A program made the position numbers and the translations under genes. A stretch of 64,000 nt of DNA, from positions 4,278,001-4,342,000 of the forward strand of contig NZ_JAFQ01000004.1 in NCBI RefSeq assembly GCF_000526215.1, read 5' to 3'. This DNA comes from Nocardia sp. BMG51109. Its GTDB lineage: Bacteria; Actinomycetota; Actinomycetes; Mycobacteriales; Mycobacteriaceae. How positions within the stretch are numbered: position 1 is the first letter of the stretch; each line of letters starts with the position of its first letter. Below the pieces are notes generated by a model. It was not told where the DNA came from and searched no databases. It saw only the letters and a list, made by a program, of their open reading frames with translations. Positions 22,177 through 30,973 of this stretch are shown here, one piece after another.

Positions 22177-25100
22177 CTAGAGGCCCAAATCCGTGGTCTG
22201 ATCCTGCGCAGGCGGTGGTATGGGAGCGACATTATCGTGTCGCCGGGCAGAAGCGTCTACAGCTCGCGTGCGGAGCGCGGCGTCGTGGGTGCGTTGGTCG
22301 TCGGTGAGCGCTGTTCGGCGCTTCCGCTCCTCGCGTGCCTCCGTCAGCCGCTGTTCGAATCGCGCCACGTCGGCCTTCGAGCCGATCGCGATACTGACGT
22401 GTCGGTCGGCTTGATCGGGATCGTGGGCTGGATTGGGTGGGGCGATGACGGCGAGTCGCTGGCGGAGGCTGCTGATCAGCTTGTCCAGTTGGCTGTCGGT
22501 CAGCCGCCAGATCGGGTCGCCACTTCGATCAATGACTGCTTGATCGGCTGCCTGCGCGTGTTCAGTGCGGCGGAGGCTGGTGACGCGGAATAGCTCGGTT
22601 TTGGTTTCCTGTAGCTGTTGTTGGGCGTGGGTGAGTTGGTCGCGAAGATGGAACCTGGAGTTCAGGTGGGCTAGCTGTACGTCTGTTTCGTCGACGAGTT
22701 GCTCTGGGCCACCGGCGAATTCGACCAGCGCGATTCGTGCGGCTTCGACCTCCGCTTTGGCTTCCTCGGCTGCCTTGGTCGAGCTGGATGCCATTAGTTC
22801 GGCCAAGTGCAGGTCGAGCCGAGTGCTGACGTTGTCGGGTGCTGCCTGGAGGGCGGCGACCGTGTCGGCGTATTCGGCGGCTACGGCTGGTCCTGCTTGG
22901 TCCATCAGGTTTTTGAGTTCGGCGATCTGTGGGTCGTGTCCGTTCGTTCGGTCGAGTTCTGCCGCGAGTTCGTGGCGTCGGGCGCGGTCGGTTGCTGCCT
23001 GTATTTCGGCGTCGAGGTGGCGCTCCATGGCGTCGAGCCAGGCGATTCGGTGGGGCCGTTGCTGGTCGGATCGGGTGCGGAGTTCGAGTACGTCCGGGTC
23101 GGTGATCCCGATGTCGCGCAAGGGGTTGTGGGCGTCGATCTCGGCTTGCAGCTCCTCTATCAACCGCGCCTGGTCGTCCAGGTCCTTGTGAAGTTGGTCG
23201 GATTGCTCGGCGAGTGACAGGTTCGGGTATCGGCGAGGGCTGGTCTCGGCGGCATGGAGTGCGGCCGCTGCCCAGTCGAAGTCGTTGTCTTCGGTGAGCT
23301 GCCACTGGTCGGCTTCGCTGGGCGGCTGGTCTGCGAGCAGCGCCTCGAAGTAGTTGTCGTCGGGCGTTTCGCTGGTGAATCCGGCTGGCGATGCCCAGGG
23401 CTGTGGGTGTTCGTCGTCGGGTTCGATCGGGCTGTCGGGGTCGGTGATGCCGGCGCGGGCGGCGGCTTCTTCGTCGGCGTGGGGGTCGGGTGGTTCGGGG
23501 GGAAGGTCGGTCGATGGGGTGGCGGTGTGGTGGACGATGTTGTCGATCCACCAGACCATGGCGGTGGTCAGCTCGTGTGGTTGGACGGTGTTTCGCTTGT
23601 CGGTACGGGTTGCGGTGATGAGTGCGTAGGCCGAGTCCAGCAGTACCTGGGGTGGCCATTCGTTGGGGTCGGCGGCTTCGATCGCGGCGACGAGTTGGGC
23701 CCATGCGGGGTCGCTCAACACCCGGGTGGCGAGGTCGTCACCGAGAACGTCTGCCAGCGTGGCGGTCCATGCGGGCTGCAGGTGGTTGTTCGCTGCCGCG
23801 AGTGCGCCGGGTTCCAGTTCGCTGACCAGTCGCCAGTAGAGCGCGGCGGCAGGGAGTTCGTCGGGCAGGTGCCGGCGGTCGGCGACGGTACGCAGCAGGT
23901 TCGTTGCGTCGAATCCTGCGCGGTGTGCGAGGTCGAGTTGTTCGGCGAGCAGCGGCCAGTGCGGATCGTCGAGGATGCGAGGGCTGATTTGGTGGGCGGG
24001 TGTGGCCCACCGGTTGGTGGCATGGCCGGGATGGCTGCCGAGGATCTCGATGATCCGGCGGTGCAGCCGGTCCTGATGCCGCTTCTCGGCTAGCGGGTAT
24101 CGGCGTGGTGGCCCGACTGGCCGGCGATCAGCGTCGTCTATATGCAGGGCCGCACGCCAGACTGCGAGGTCGTCGAGAAGGCCGGCGTCGACGCCTGCTA
24201 ATGGCTGCGCCCAGGTCGGCGCCGACGCGGTTGTCCATCGCCGGGCTCGGTGTGCGACCTGCGCGGCGAGGTCGGTGACGAGCCGTGTGCGGGTGGCCAG
24301 GTAGGGGCCGTAGACGGGGTCGCGTGTGAGTGCGGTGGGTACGGCGCGTAGCCAGGGAAGCGGGCCGGTGCCGGCGGAGTGGTTGCCGGTGTGGTCCAGT
24401 CGCCAGTCGAGGACGGCGGCGGCATCGTCGGCGGTGTCGAGTTCCCGTTCGTCGGCGGCGACGCGGAGCGCGTCGATGGGGTCGTGTCCCTCGACGGCGA
24501 GGGTGGCGAGGTGTCCGCGCAGTACTGGCCAGGCGGGTTGGTCGGTCAGTCCTGGGTAGATCTGATCGGCTGTTTCGTCGATGCGGGTCATGGTGTCGGG
24601 GCCGGCGAGGTGTTCGGCGACGGCGCCGATGGCGTCGGTGTAGGCGTCGACGGCGTGGCCGAGACGCACGCTCGGATTGTGCATTTCGCGCTGCTGGGTG
24701 GTGGCGGAACGTTGGTGTCCGTCGCGGCTGATGATGTCGGTGAGGGTGTCGACGACGGTGGGCGGGTGCAGCGCTTCGTAGGTCCAGGGGCTGTGTTCGC
24801 TGCCGTCGGGTGCGGTGGGTACGTAGGCGTGGTTGGCGTATCGGCCGCGGGTGAGCATCACATACAGAAGGGCGCGGTCTTCCTGCCCGGCGAGGACACC
24901 GTGACAGGTATCGACGGTGATGCCCTGGGCGGTGCTGATCGTGGAGGCGTAGCCCAGGTCGACGTTCGTGGCGACGTAGCTGGGCGGCAGGGTGACGCGT
25001 CGCCGAGACTTCAGGTGCGTGGCGGTGATGCTGCCGTCCGGACCGACGGCGGTGACGAGCCACCGGTATCCGTTGCGCACGGAATCGGTCGTCGAGATGC

Positions 25101-27714
25101 GCAGCCGCGGCTCGTTGCGGCGGGTGATGATCACGTCGCCGACGCTGGCGTGCAGGCCGTCGTCCAGTTCGGCTTGCCGGCCCACCGACCCGCCGGAACC
25201 GAGCAGGACGGCGAGTCGGTCGGCGCGGGCGCGTTCGTTGAGCGCGTGCACGATGTCGTGGGTGGGCGCCAGCATGATCGTGTCGCGCCCGGCCGCGGTG
25301 TCGTCACTCCACGCGGTGTACGCGGCGTCCTGGATCGCGGCCGGCGTGCCCGAGTGGATGCGGTCGTTGTCGAGGTAGTAGCCGATGGTGGCCGGGTCGC
25401 CACGGCGCAGGGCGAGGCTGGCCGGGCCTTCGGCGGTGCGTTCTCCGGTGTCGGGGTCGACGAACCGCATGACGGAGGTCAGGGTGTGCGCGTCGGTGGC
25501 GTGCACGATGTCGCGGACGATGCCGCCGGCGGCGACGGAGGCGAGCTGGTGGTCGTCGCCGATGCCGACCACTTTCGCGCCGCGCCGGCGCAGGAACGCG
25601 ACGGCCAGGTCCAGCTTCAGGGTGCCGGTCTTGGCGATCTCGTCGATGATCACCAACGTGTGCGGGCCGATGTCGTGAATCCACTCGGGGACGACCGGAT
25701 CGTCCCCGGCGAGGATTCGCTCGAGGGTGTGGGTGAGTTTGTCGATGGTGCGGGTGGGGGCCTCGATGTCCTCGCCCAGCACCGCCGCGGCGGCCGCGGT
25801 CGGGGCCAGCCCGAGCACCGCGCCGCGCTCGGTGGTCCATGCTCGTGCGAGCACCCGCATGGCGGTGGTCTTGCCCGTGCCGGCGGGTGCCGTCGCTACC
25901 GTGAACTGCGCATCGTAGGTCGCGAAATGCCGCACGAGGGCCTCCTGCCCGGCGTTGAGCCCGCGGCCGGAGTTCCGGTCGGCGAACGCGCGCACGGCCG
26001 CATCCACGGTGCCGTCGGTGACGGTCGTGGCGCCACGATGGTGGGCGGCGGCCAGCAGGCGCCGTTCGGCGGCGAGGATCCGCGCGGACGTGTATTGCTG
26101 CGCACCGGCCGTCAGGTAGACCTCCGAACCGTCGCGGCGCACGAGCAGCGCGGGCGTCGCGATCCGGTCGGGGATGCGGTGCGCGATCGAACGGTTCGGC
26201 GCCAACGCCGCGGCCACGACCGACTCCACCGTGGCCTCCCACCGGTCGGCGGGAACCCGGCCTCGAACCCGGCGCTCCGCCTCGGACCGGACATGGGTTT
26301 CCCGCCACGTGGCACGCTCCTCGGACACCGTGGCGATCACCTCGTCCGCGACGCGGGAAACCCACACGGCGTCAATCGTTTCCGGCTCGGTGCGGGGTGG
26401 ATGGCAGGCCGCGTGCACCATCGCAACAACCGCGGCGGGGGAGCCGAGCACCTCGACGGCTTCGGCCCACCAGCTGGCGCGTTGCTCGCCCAGCGACCGC
26501 AGCTCGTGTTTCGATTCGCGGGTGTCCAGGGTCGCCTGCTGCGCCAAACCGAGCATCTCCTTCGAGGTCGGTTCGCGACCGTGACGGTGCTGAAACCCGG
26601 TCGCCAGCTCGCCGAGACGAGTCTCGATCCGGGCGCGGCGCCGCGACCAGCGCCGGCACAGTTCGCGATCGACCCCGACGATCTCCCGGGTCGGCCGCTT
26701 GGACGGATCGGGATGCGGAACGGTCTCGAATACCACCCCGACTATGAGCGCCAGATGCTTCTCCAAGCGGCTGTTGTAGACCTCCGACGCCGTCACGGTG
26801 CCCTGGTAGAGCAACCGGCCATCGAGGGCATACCAGCCGCCGTCGAGCGTGCGGACCTTGTTCGCGATCACCAGGTGCGTGTGCAGATCCGGGTCACCCG
26901 CGCGGCTGTCTCTATGCACGAACGCGGTCCCGACCAAGCCCTCGACGTCGACCTGACGGCAGCCGTGGCGACCCACCCTCGTGTAGGTGTGGTGGCGCTC
27001 CAGATACGCGAGCGCATCGGCCACGGCGGCGTCGTGCGCCGCCGTGATCTTGTCCGCGACCACGCGCGGCGCGATCGCCCAGAGCGCGGACACGCTCTTC
27101 GGCGGGGAGAAAGTGAAGTCGAATCCCGCGACGGCGGTGGTGGCGTTGCGAGAATTGCGGGCAACCCACCCGGACAACTCCCGATCGTCGGCCGGGGCTC
27201 GATGGAACTCCTCGGCGAACATCTCCCGCGCGACCTTCGAGCGGATCACCGCCCGCTGCTCGTCGGGCAGCGCCGCGTTCGGCGGCTCGCCGCGAGCGAC
27301 GTTGGCGGCAGCGAACGCCTCCGCGCACCGCTGCCTGTACGCCCCGCCCTCCGCGTAGATCCTGTAGGGGTTGCCCAGCCGAGTGGCAGCCAACGCCGCC
27401 CGCGCTGCGTCCTTCGCCTTCGCGCCTTTGGCGATCTCTGCCGTGCGGATCTGCTCCTCGATACTGGTCGCATTCGGATGCCGGCCCTCCCCGAACAGCG
27501 CCTTCATCTGGCCCTCCGACACCAGGTCACCGGTATCGACGTCACCGAACGCCACCAGCCCGGACCCACACCACGAACCGGGTGATTCGCCCTTCGAGGT
27601 GTAGTAGTCCGCCAGCGCGGAACGGCCCCGATCCGAGGCATCGCACGCAGCAACCTGCCGAACGTAGTACTCGTACCCGCTCCCAGCAGAAATCTTATGC
27701 AGCGTCGCTGTCAC
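22177..27714 (-). CDS. traA: MobF-type conjugative relaxase-helicase
   Basis: The 1845-residue protein has an N-terminal TrwC/TraA relaxase domain: tyrosines in GYEYYVRQ, ADYYTSKGESPGSW, GFDFTFSPPKSVSALWAI, and the metal-binding histidines in VHRDSRAGDPDLHTHLVIAN. From ~residue 590 a RecD-like helicase follows, with Walker A TAPAGTGKTTAMR, Walker B LVIIDEIAKTG, and the late motif ASTISTAQGITVDTCHGVL. The last ~600 residues form an unusual extension with several W-P-x-L-x-x-x-L blocks and a coiled coil (~1530-1800). It nicks oriT and unwinds DNA for transfer. Start GTG 27714 lies 7 bases after a TATAAT box, so the mRNA is probably leaderless. The gene is intact; an IS sits at its 3' border. 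Confidence 0.9.
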   Translation of the reverse strand: MTATLHKISAGSGYEYYVRQVAACDASDRGRSALADYYTSKGESPGSWCGSGLVAFGDVDTGDLVSEGQMKALFGEGRHPNATSIEEQIRTAEIAKGAKAKDAARAALAATRLGNPYRIYAEGGAYRQRCAEAFAAANVARGEPPNAALPDEQRAVIRSKVAREMFAEEFHRAPADDRELSGWVARNSRNATTAVAGFDFTFSPPKSVSALWAIAPRVVADKITAAHDAAVADALAYLERHHTYTRVGRHGCRQVDVEGLVGTAFVHRDSRAGDPDLHTHLVIANKVRTLDGGWYALDGRLLYQGTVTASEVYNSRLEKHLALIVGVVFETVPHPDPSKRPTREIVGVDRELCRRWSRRRARIETRLGELATGFQHRHGREPTSKEMLGLAQQATLDTRESKHELRSLGEQRASWWAEAVEVLGSPAAVVAMVHAACHPPRTEPETIDAVWVSRVADEVIATVSEERATWRETHVRSEAERRVRGRVPADRWEATVESVVAAALAPNRSIAHRIPDRIATPALLVRRDGSEVYLTAGAQQYTSARILAAERRLLAAAHHRGATTVTDGTVDAAVRAFADRNSGRGLNAGQEALVRHFATYDAQFTVATAPAGTGKTTAMRVLARAWTTERGAVLGLAPTAAAAAVLGEDIEAPTRTIDKLTHTLERILAGDDPVVPEWIHDIGPHTLVIIDEIAKTGTLKLDLAVAFLRRRGAKVVGIGDDHQLASVAAGGIVRDIVHATDAHTLTSVMRFVDPDTGERTAEGPASLALRRGDPATIGYYLDNDRIHSGTPAAIQDAAYTAWSDDTAAGRDTIMLAPTHDIVHALNERARADRLAVLLGSGGSVGRQAELDDGLHASVGDVIITRRNEPRLRISTTDSVRNGYRWLVTAVGPDGSITATHLKSRRRVTLPPSYVATNVDLGYASTISTAQGITVDTCHGVLAGQEDRALLYVMLTRGRYANHAYVPTAPDGSEHSPWTYEALHPPTVVDTLTDIISRDGHQRSATTQQREMHNPSVRLGHAVDAYTDAIGAVAEHLAGPDTMTRIDETADQIYPGLTDQPAWPVLRGHLATLAVEGHDPIDALRVAADERELDTADDAAAVLDWRLDHTGNHSAGTGPLPWLRAVPTALTRDPVYGPYLATRTRLVTDLAAQVAHRARRWTTASAPTWAQPLAGVDAGLLDDLAVWRAALHIDDADRRPVGPPRRYPLAEKRHQDRLHRRIIEILGSHPGHATNRWATPAHQISPRILDDPHWPLLAEQLDLAHRAGFDATNLLRTVADRRHLPDELPAAALYWRLVSELEPGALAAANNHLQPAWTATLADVLGDDLATRVLSDPAWAQLVAAIEAADPNEWPPQVLLDSAYALITATRTDKRNTVQPHELTTAMVWWIDNIVHHTATPSTDLPPEPPDPHADEEAAARAGITDPDSPIEPDDEHPQPWASPAGFTSETPDDNYFEALLADQPPSEADQWQLTEDNDFDWAAAALHAAETSPRRYPNLSLAEQSDQLHKDLDDQARLIEELQAEIDAHNPLRDIGITDPDVLELRTRSDQQRPHRIAWLDAMERHLDAEIQAATDRARRHELAAELDRTNGHDPQIAELKNLMDQAGPAVAAEYADTVAALQAAPDNVSTRLDLHLAELMASSSTKAAEEAKAEVEAARIALVEFAGGPEQLVDETDVQLAHLNSRFHLRDQLTHAQQQLQETKTELFRVTSLRRTEHAQAADQAVIDRSGDPIWRLTDSQLDKLISSLRQRLAVIAPPNPAHDPDQADRHVSIAIGSKADVARFEQRLTEAREERKRRTALTDDQRTHDAALRTRAVDASARRHDNVAPIPPPAQDQTTDLGL

Positions 27715-27889
27715 TACATATATTATAGCCGTCGTTATTGTTTTGTTATCCTCGGTGCAAGAGGTGTGGAAGGGGCGAGTCGGTGACAGTTGGGCATGTA
27801 TTTAAATGGCTAGGTCAGAATGCGGCAAATGTCAAGAAGTATAATGGATTGCGAATTGAAGGTGTGCTTGGCAAGTGAGGAGTGCAGTG
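27715..27889. promoter_or_regulatory. Divergent promoters, possible oriT region
   Basis: On the minus strand TATAAT (27727-27722) lies 7 bases before the relaxase GTG, placing the RNA start at or next to the start codon. On the plus strand TATAAT is at 27840-27845, about 45 bp before the next gene. The region is much more AT-rich than its neighbours and contains a small dyad CCTC-GGTGCAA-GAGG (about 27750-27764). Relaxase genes often lie next to oriT, but no nic sequence was recognised. Confidence 0.55.
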
Positions 27890-28435
27890 GTGGTTCGTAA
27901 GAAAGCTGCAGCGATCGTCGCACGTCGTGAAGCGCGCGAGCGCCTCGCTCGCGAGCGCGCGGAGCAGGCTGAACGGGACCGGAAGAACGAGGCAGACCTC
28001 ATCGATTACTTGGTTCTGGAACAGGAGATCGCGACGGCCGACTCCGATCGCGATGCTGTGATCAGAAGTGCCCGGGAACGCCATCAGGCTGTCGTCCAAG
28101 AATTGAAGCTGAAGCAAGCAGGATGTCTTGCGAGAATGAGTCGACGCGGTGAGGCGCTACCCGTTATTGCCGACCGGACCGGATTGACAAGCCGAGAAGC
28201 GAGACGTCTGATCGCTGCTGCATCGGACCAGCAATCGGAGGACATTTCGCAAGCCGAAGCCGCACCCCGATCGGTACGCACTGTGAGGCGCGATCGTACA
28301 GCTCCGGCGACGGTTGCCGGCGTCCGCGCGGGGAACTCAAGTGTCGATGGCGGCGCCGACGACGGGGCAGCCCCGGCTGCCGGCACCGAACGGTCCGCAT
28401 GCGGTCTGACCTCGACGGCAGAGCCACGCGCGTAG
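27890..28435 (+). CDS. Coiled-coil protein, possible relaxosome accessory factor
   Basis: I placed the start at GTG 27890 with AGGAG 7 nt upstream. The first ~80 residues are a charged coiled coil (RREARERLARERAEQAERDR), followed by a small helix-turn-helix-like segment (EALPVIADRTGLTSREARRL) and a disordered Ala/Arg-rich tail. Divergent position to the relaxase and the DNA-binding look suggest an accessory mobilisation protein; no family recognised. Confidence 0.6.
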   Translation: MVRKKAAAIVARREARERLARERAEQAERDRKNEADLIDYLVLEQEIATADSDRDAVIRSARERHQAVVQELKLKQAGCLARMSRRGEALPVIADRTGLTSREARRLIAAASDQQSEDISQAEAAPRSVRTVRRDRTAPATVAGVRAGNSSVDGGADDGAAPAAGTERSACGLTSTAEPRA

Positions 28436-28533
28436 GGCTGCCGGGAGCTATCCGGCAGGGGTTGCAACCTTGCAGGGAAGACGGTCAGCGTTTATCGCGA
28501 AACCGGGCGAGTGTGAATGGCAGGATCAACGTC

Positions 28534-29082
28534 GTGAGTAGCACGTGGCTGTCCATCCGGATTGATCTCGTCAGCGGTGGTGGCGACGAGTTGTGGCCGC
28601 GGCCGGGTCGGATATTCGCAGCAGCCCGCCGGCATACGTTCGCCGAGCTGGCCACAGCGATCGACGATGCGTTCGCCCGTTGGGATCGAAGCCATCTGCA
28701 CGAGTTCGAACTGGGTAACGGCCTTCGTATCGGTGAACCGGACCCCGACTTCGACGAACCCGGCATCGTGCTCGGCAGCGGCAAGACCAGGCTGAGCCAC
28801 CTCGATCTCGGTCAGCAATTCGTCTACATCTTCGACCTCGGAGACTGCTGGACCCATCTTTGTACCGTCGCCGACAGCCGCATCGATCCCGTGCGGGCGG
28901 TCGGTGTCGAGCCCGATCTGCCTTGCCCGTATTGGGGCTGGGGCACGATCCCCGACCAGTATGGGAGACGCTGGGACGGCGACGACACACAGACACCCAT
29001 GCCACCGGACCCCCAGCTGAGCGATCTTCCTCCCATACATCCCGGCTGGGGTTCTCGAATAACCCGATCAACTACGTACTGA
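28534..29082 (+). CDS. Plasmid pRiA4b ORF-3-like family protein
   Basis: The product follows the PF07929 pattern: TWLSIRIDLVSGGGDELWPR near the start, then RHTFAELATAIDDAFARWD, HLHEFELGNGLRIG, and FVYIFDLGDCWTHLCTVAD, which matches the family's Y-x-Y-D-x-G-D-x-W signature. It ends with a P-C-P-Y-W-G-W-G segment where the family usually has C-P-P-E-D-x-G-G. The function of these plasmid-borne proteins is unknown. Start GTG 28534 with AGGA upstream; longer starts are possible. Confidence 0.82.
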   Translation: MSSTWLSIRIDLVSGGGDELWPRPGRIFAAARRHTFAELATAIDDAFARWDRSHLHEFELGNGLRIGEPDPDFDEPGIVLGSGKTRLSHLDLGQQFVYIFDLGDCWTHLCTVADSRIDPVRAVGVEPDLPCPYWGWGTIPDQYGRRWDGDDTQTPMPPDPQLSDLPPIHPGWGSRITRSTTY

Positions 29083-29170
29083 CCTGAAGACGCTGCCACG
29101 ATTTTTGTCCATCAGGTATTCGCAGCCCGCCGCTTGTGCCGTGGCCGCGGTAACCGGCCCGCCTCCAGGG

Positions 29171-30154
29171 CTATTTCTGTCCAACGGGAGATACTCCTGA
29201 CGAGGACTTGTTTGAGGATTTGTTGCGCAGGAATGTGACCTTCGGTTTCCCGTCGCCGGGACTCCGGTTGGCCACGTCGAACAGGCCGCAAGTTTTGAGG
29301 TAGCGGCCGGGCTTATTGCGCTTGTCGGCAGGAAGCAGATGAAGGTTCGGGGACTCGGCATGGAGGCGGCTGCATACGGTGGCGAGGTTGGCCCAACCGT
29401 CAGCGGATGCGGTGGCGTCCACGAGAGCCCGCAGCCGGTCCGCGGCATGCACCGGTAACCCATTGCCATCGTTCTGCGGCGAGGGTTTCTTCGAGGAGTC
29501 GAGCGCTGGGTTCGACGCGGTTCTTCGGGCCGGGGCGGTGGCGGGTTTGGCTGGGCCACTCTCGGGGGAGGTGAGATTATCGAGGAAGACGAACTGATCG
29601 CACGCGGCGACGAACGGTGGAAGGGTTCGGCGTTCGCCGTACCCGAACACGACGTGCCCGGCTTCACGCAGCCGAAGCGCGAGGTCGGTGAAGTCCGAAT
29701 CGCTGCTGACGATGACGACCCCGGATAGATCTGCGGTGTAGGCCAGTTGGATCGCCTCCGCGACGAGCGCCAGGTCAGCGGTGTTCTTGCCGGGTGACAT
29801 GGCTGGTGCGTGCACGGCACGGATCCCGTAGGCGCGAGCTGTGAGAGACCAACTGACAAGGTGGGGGCGGCTCCAGTCGCCATAGGCGCGTTTGATCCCC
29901 ACCTCGCCATGGTCGGCGACGGACGCCAGCACCGCGCCCGCCTTGCCCGCGGAGACGTTCTCGGCATCGAACAGTACCGCCAGCCTGCCGGTCCGGATGA
30001 CCGGCGGCGGCACTGGTCCCTGCTCTTGTATTTCTGGCCTACGGCGACGTAGAAGCCAGGATTGTGCCCACGACTGCACGTGGCTCAATATTGTCACGTC
30101 CGGCCACGGTACCGTTTCGTACTGCCGCTTCACCGGAACAACTCTTCGCCGCAT
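29171..30154 (-). CDS. NYN-domain RNase-like protein with C-terminal OST-HTH/LOTUS domain
   Basis: About 327 residues. A NYN (LabA/DUF88, PIN-like) domain spans ~45-200: AVLFDAENVSAGKAGAVLA, VGIKRAYGDWSRPHL, and the acidic active-site motif VVIVSSDSDFTDLALRLREA. After a Pro/Ala-rich linker, a LOTUS/OST-HTH domain follows: RLRALVDATASADGWANLAT, FLP-type end HLLPADKRNKPGRYLKTCGLF. NYN proteins cleave RNA; LOTUS domains bind RNA or G-quadruplexes. In a mobile element it could act against or on host RNA. The start at 30154 follows AGGGG. Confidence 0.85.
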   Translation of the reverse strand: MRRRVVPVKRQYETVPWPDVTILSHVQSWAQSWLLRRRRPEIQEQGPVPPPVIRTGRLAVLFDAENVSAGKAGAVLASVADHGEVGIKRAYGDWSRPHLVSWSLTARAYGIRAVHAPAMSPGKNTADLALVAEAIQLAYTADLSGVVIVSSDSDFTDLALRLREAGHVVFGYGERRTLPPFVAACDQFVFLDNLTSPESGPAKPATAPARRTASNPALDSSKKPSPQNDGNGLPVHAADRLRALVDATASADGWANLATVCSRLHAESPNLHLLPADKRNKPGRYLKTCGLFDVANRSPGDGKPKVTFLRNKSSNKSSSGVSPVGQK

Positions 30155-30295
30155 GGCCCCTGTGTCGTTTGTATCCGGTGTCCGTGTCCGCCACGAGTGG
30201 CTGACGTCGCGACTGAGCACGCAATCCGGGCACGCCTGAGTCAGGTAGAGCGCCGACTCGGCGAGCATTGTCGGCGCCCCGATCGGCTATCGTCC

Positions 30296-30973
30296 TCACT
30301 GCACGTCGGTGCTCTGGCCAGCACGGTAACCCTCGACGAGTGCGTCGCGCCCGAGCTTCTGGTTGAAAGTGCGGCGGCGTACCTTTGGCAGCTGCCGTCG
30401 CTTCTCAGCGTCGGCTCGTTCGGCATCGGTCGTGTGTCTGCGGGTGTGGACGTCGGTGCCGTCGCGTCGGTCCGCGTCGACCGCCGCAGCTGCCTCTGCT
30501 TCGCGTAGGCGTGCCCGGATGCTGAGGGTGAACCCTTGCATCCAGCTGATCCGGTGTTCTTCCGGTGACAAGCCGGACGATGGCGGTCGGGATGAGGACA
30601 TCGCCTGCCGGAACATGCGTGCCTGTAGCGGTTCGTAGAGAACTCGGACGCGGTCGATGTTCTCTGGTGTTCCGTATATCTCCACCGACGATGTGGTCGG
30701 GCTGAACAACCAGTACGCATAGGCGCAGTGCAGTGCTATGGCGATCCGGGTGAGCAGCATGATCCGCTGATCCAGGAAATCGCCTTCGACAGGAAAGTCA
30801 CGGCGCACGATGGCGGACTCTTGGCAGCCGGACCGATCGATCCCGGCTGCGGCGGTGAGCCGGAAGGCGCGGTCGGTGAATGCGTCGGCTTCCGGCGTTC
30901 CCGCGACGCTGGCAGCCTGGGTAAGCAGCTTGGCGATGCGGTCGAAGCGCTTGCCGTGATCACGCTCGGTCAC
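30296..30973 (-). CDS. DUF2786 domain protein
   Basis: About 225 residues; GAGGGAG precedes the GTG. The N-terminal DUF2786 signature is KRFDRIAKLLTQAASVAGTP with EADAFTDRAFRLTAAAGID. The middle resembles the DUF7168-type part (FLDQRIMLLTRIAIALHC; VEIYGTPENIDRVRVLYEPL), and the end is charged. DUF2786 proteins occur in plasmids and actinophages; function unknown. The start overlaps the stop of the upstream membrane protein gene (GTGA), so it is in the integrase-led operon. Confidence 0.8.
   Translation of the reverse strand: MTERDHGKRFDRIAKLLTQAASVAGTPEADAFTDRAFRLTAAAGIDRSGCQESAIVRRDFPVEGDFLDQRIMLLTRIAIALHCAYAYWLFSPTTSSVEIYGTPENIDRVRVLYEPLQARMFRQAMSSSRPPSSGLSPEEHRISWMQGFTLSIRARLREAEAAAAVDADRRDGTDVHTRRHTTDAERADAEKRRQLPKVRRRTFNQKLGRDALVEGYRAGQSTDVQ

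Larger units (their letters stand above)
21059..22182. repeat. CTAGAG direct repeat flanking the IS element
   Basis: CTAGAG occurs at 21059-21064 and again at 22177-22182, immediately outside the terminal inverted repeats. Part or all of it is the target duplication (the inner bases can also be assigned to the repeats, which makes the exact duplication length ambiguous). Confidence 0.7.

Noticed and set aside
24379..27585. Plus-strand open frame of over 1000 codons opposite the relaxase.
   Set aside because: Antisense shadow of a high-GC gene. The minus strand has full relaxase and helicase motifs.
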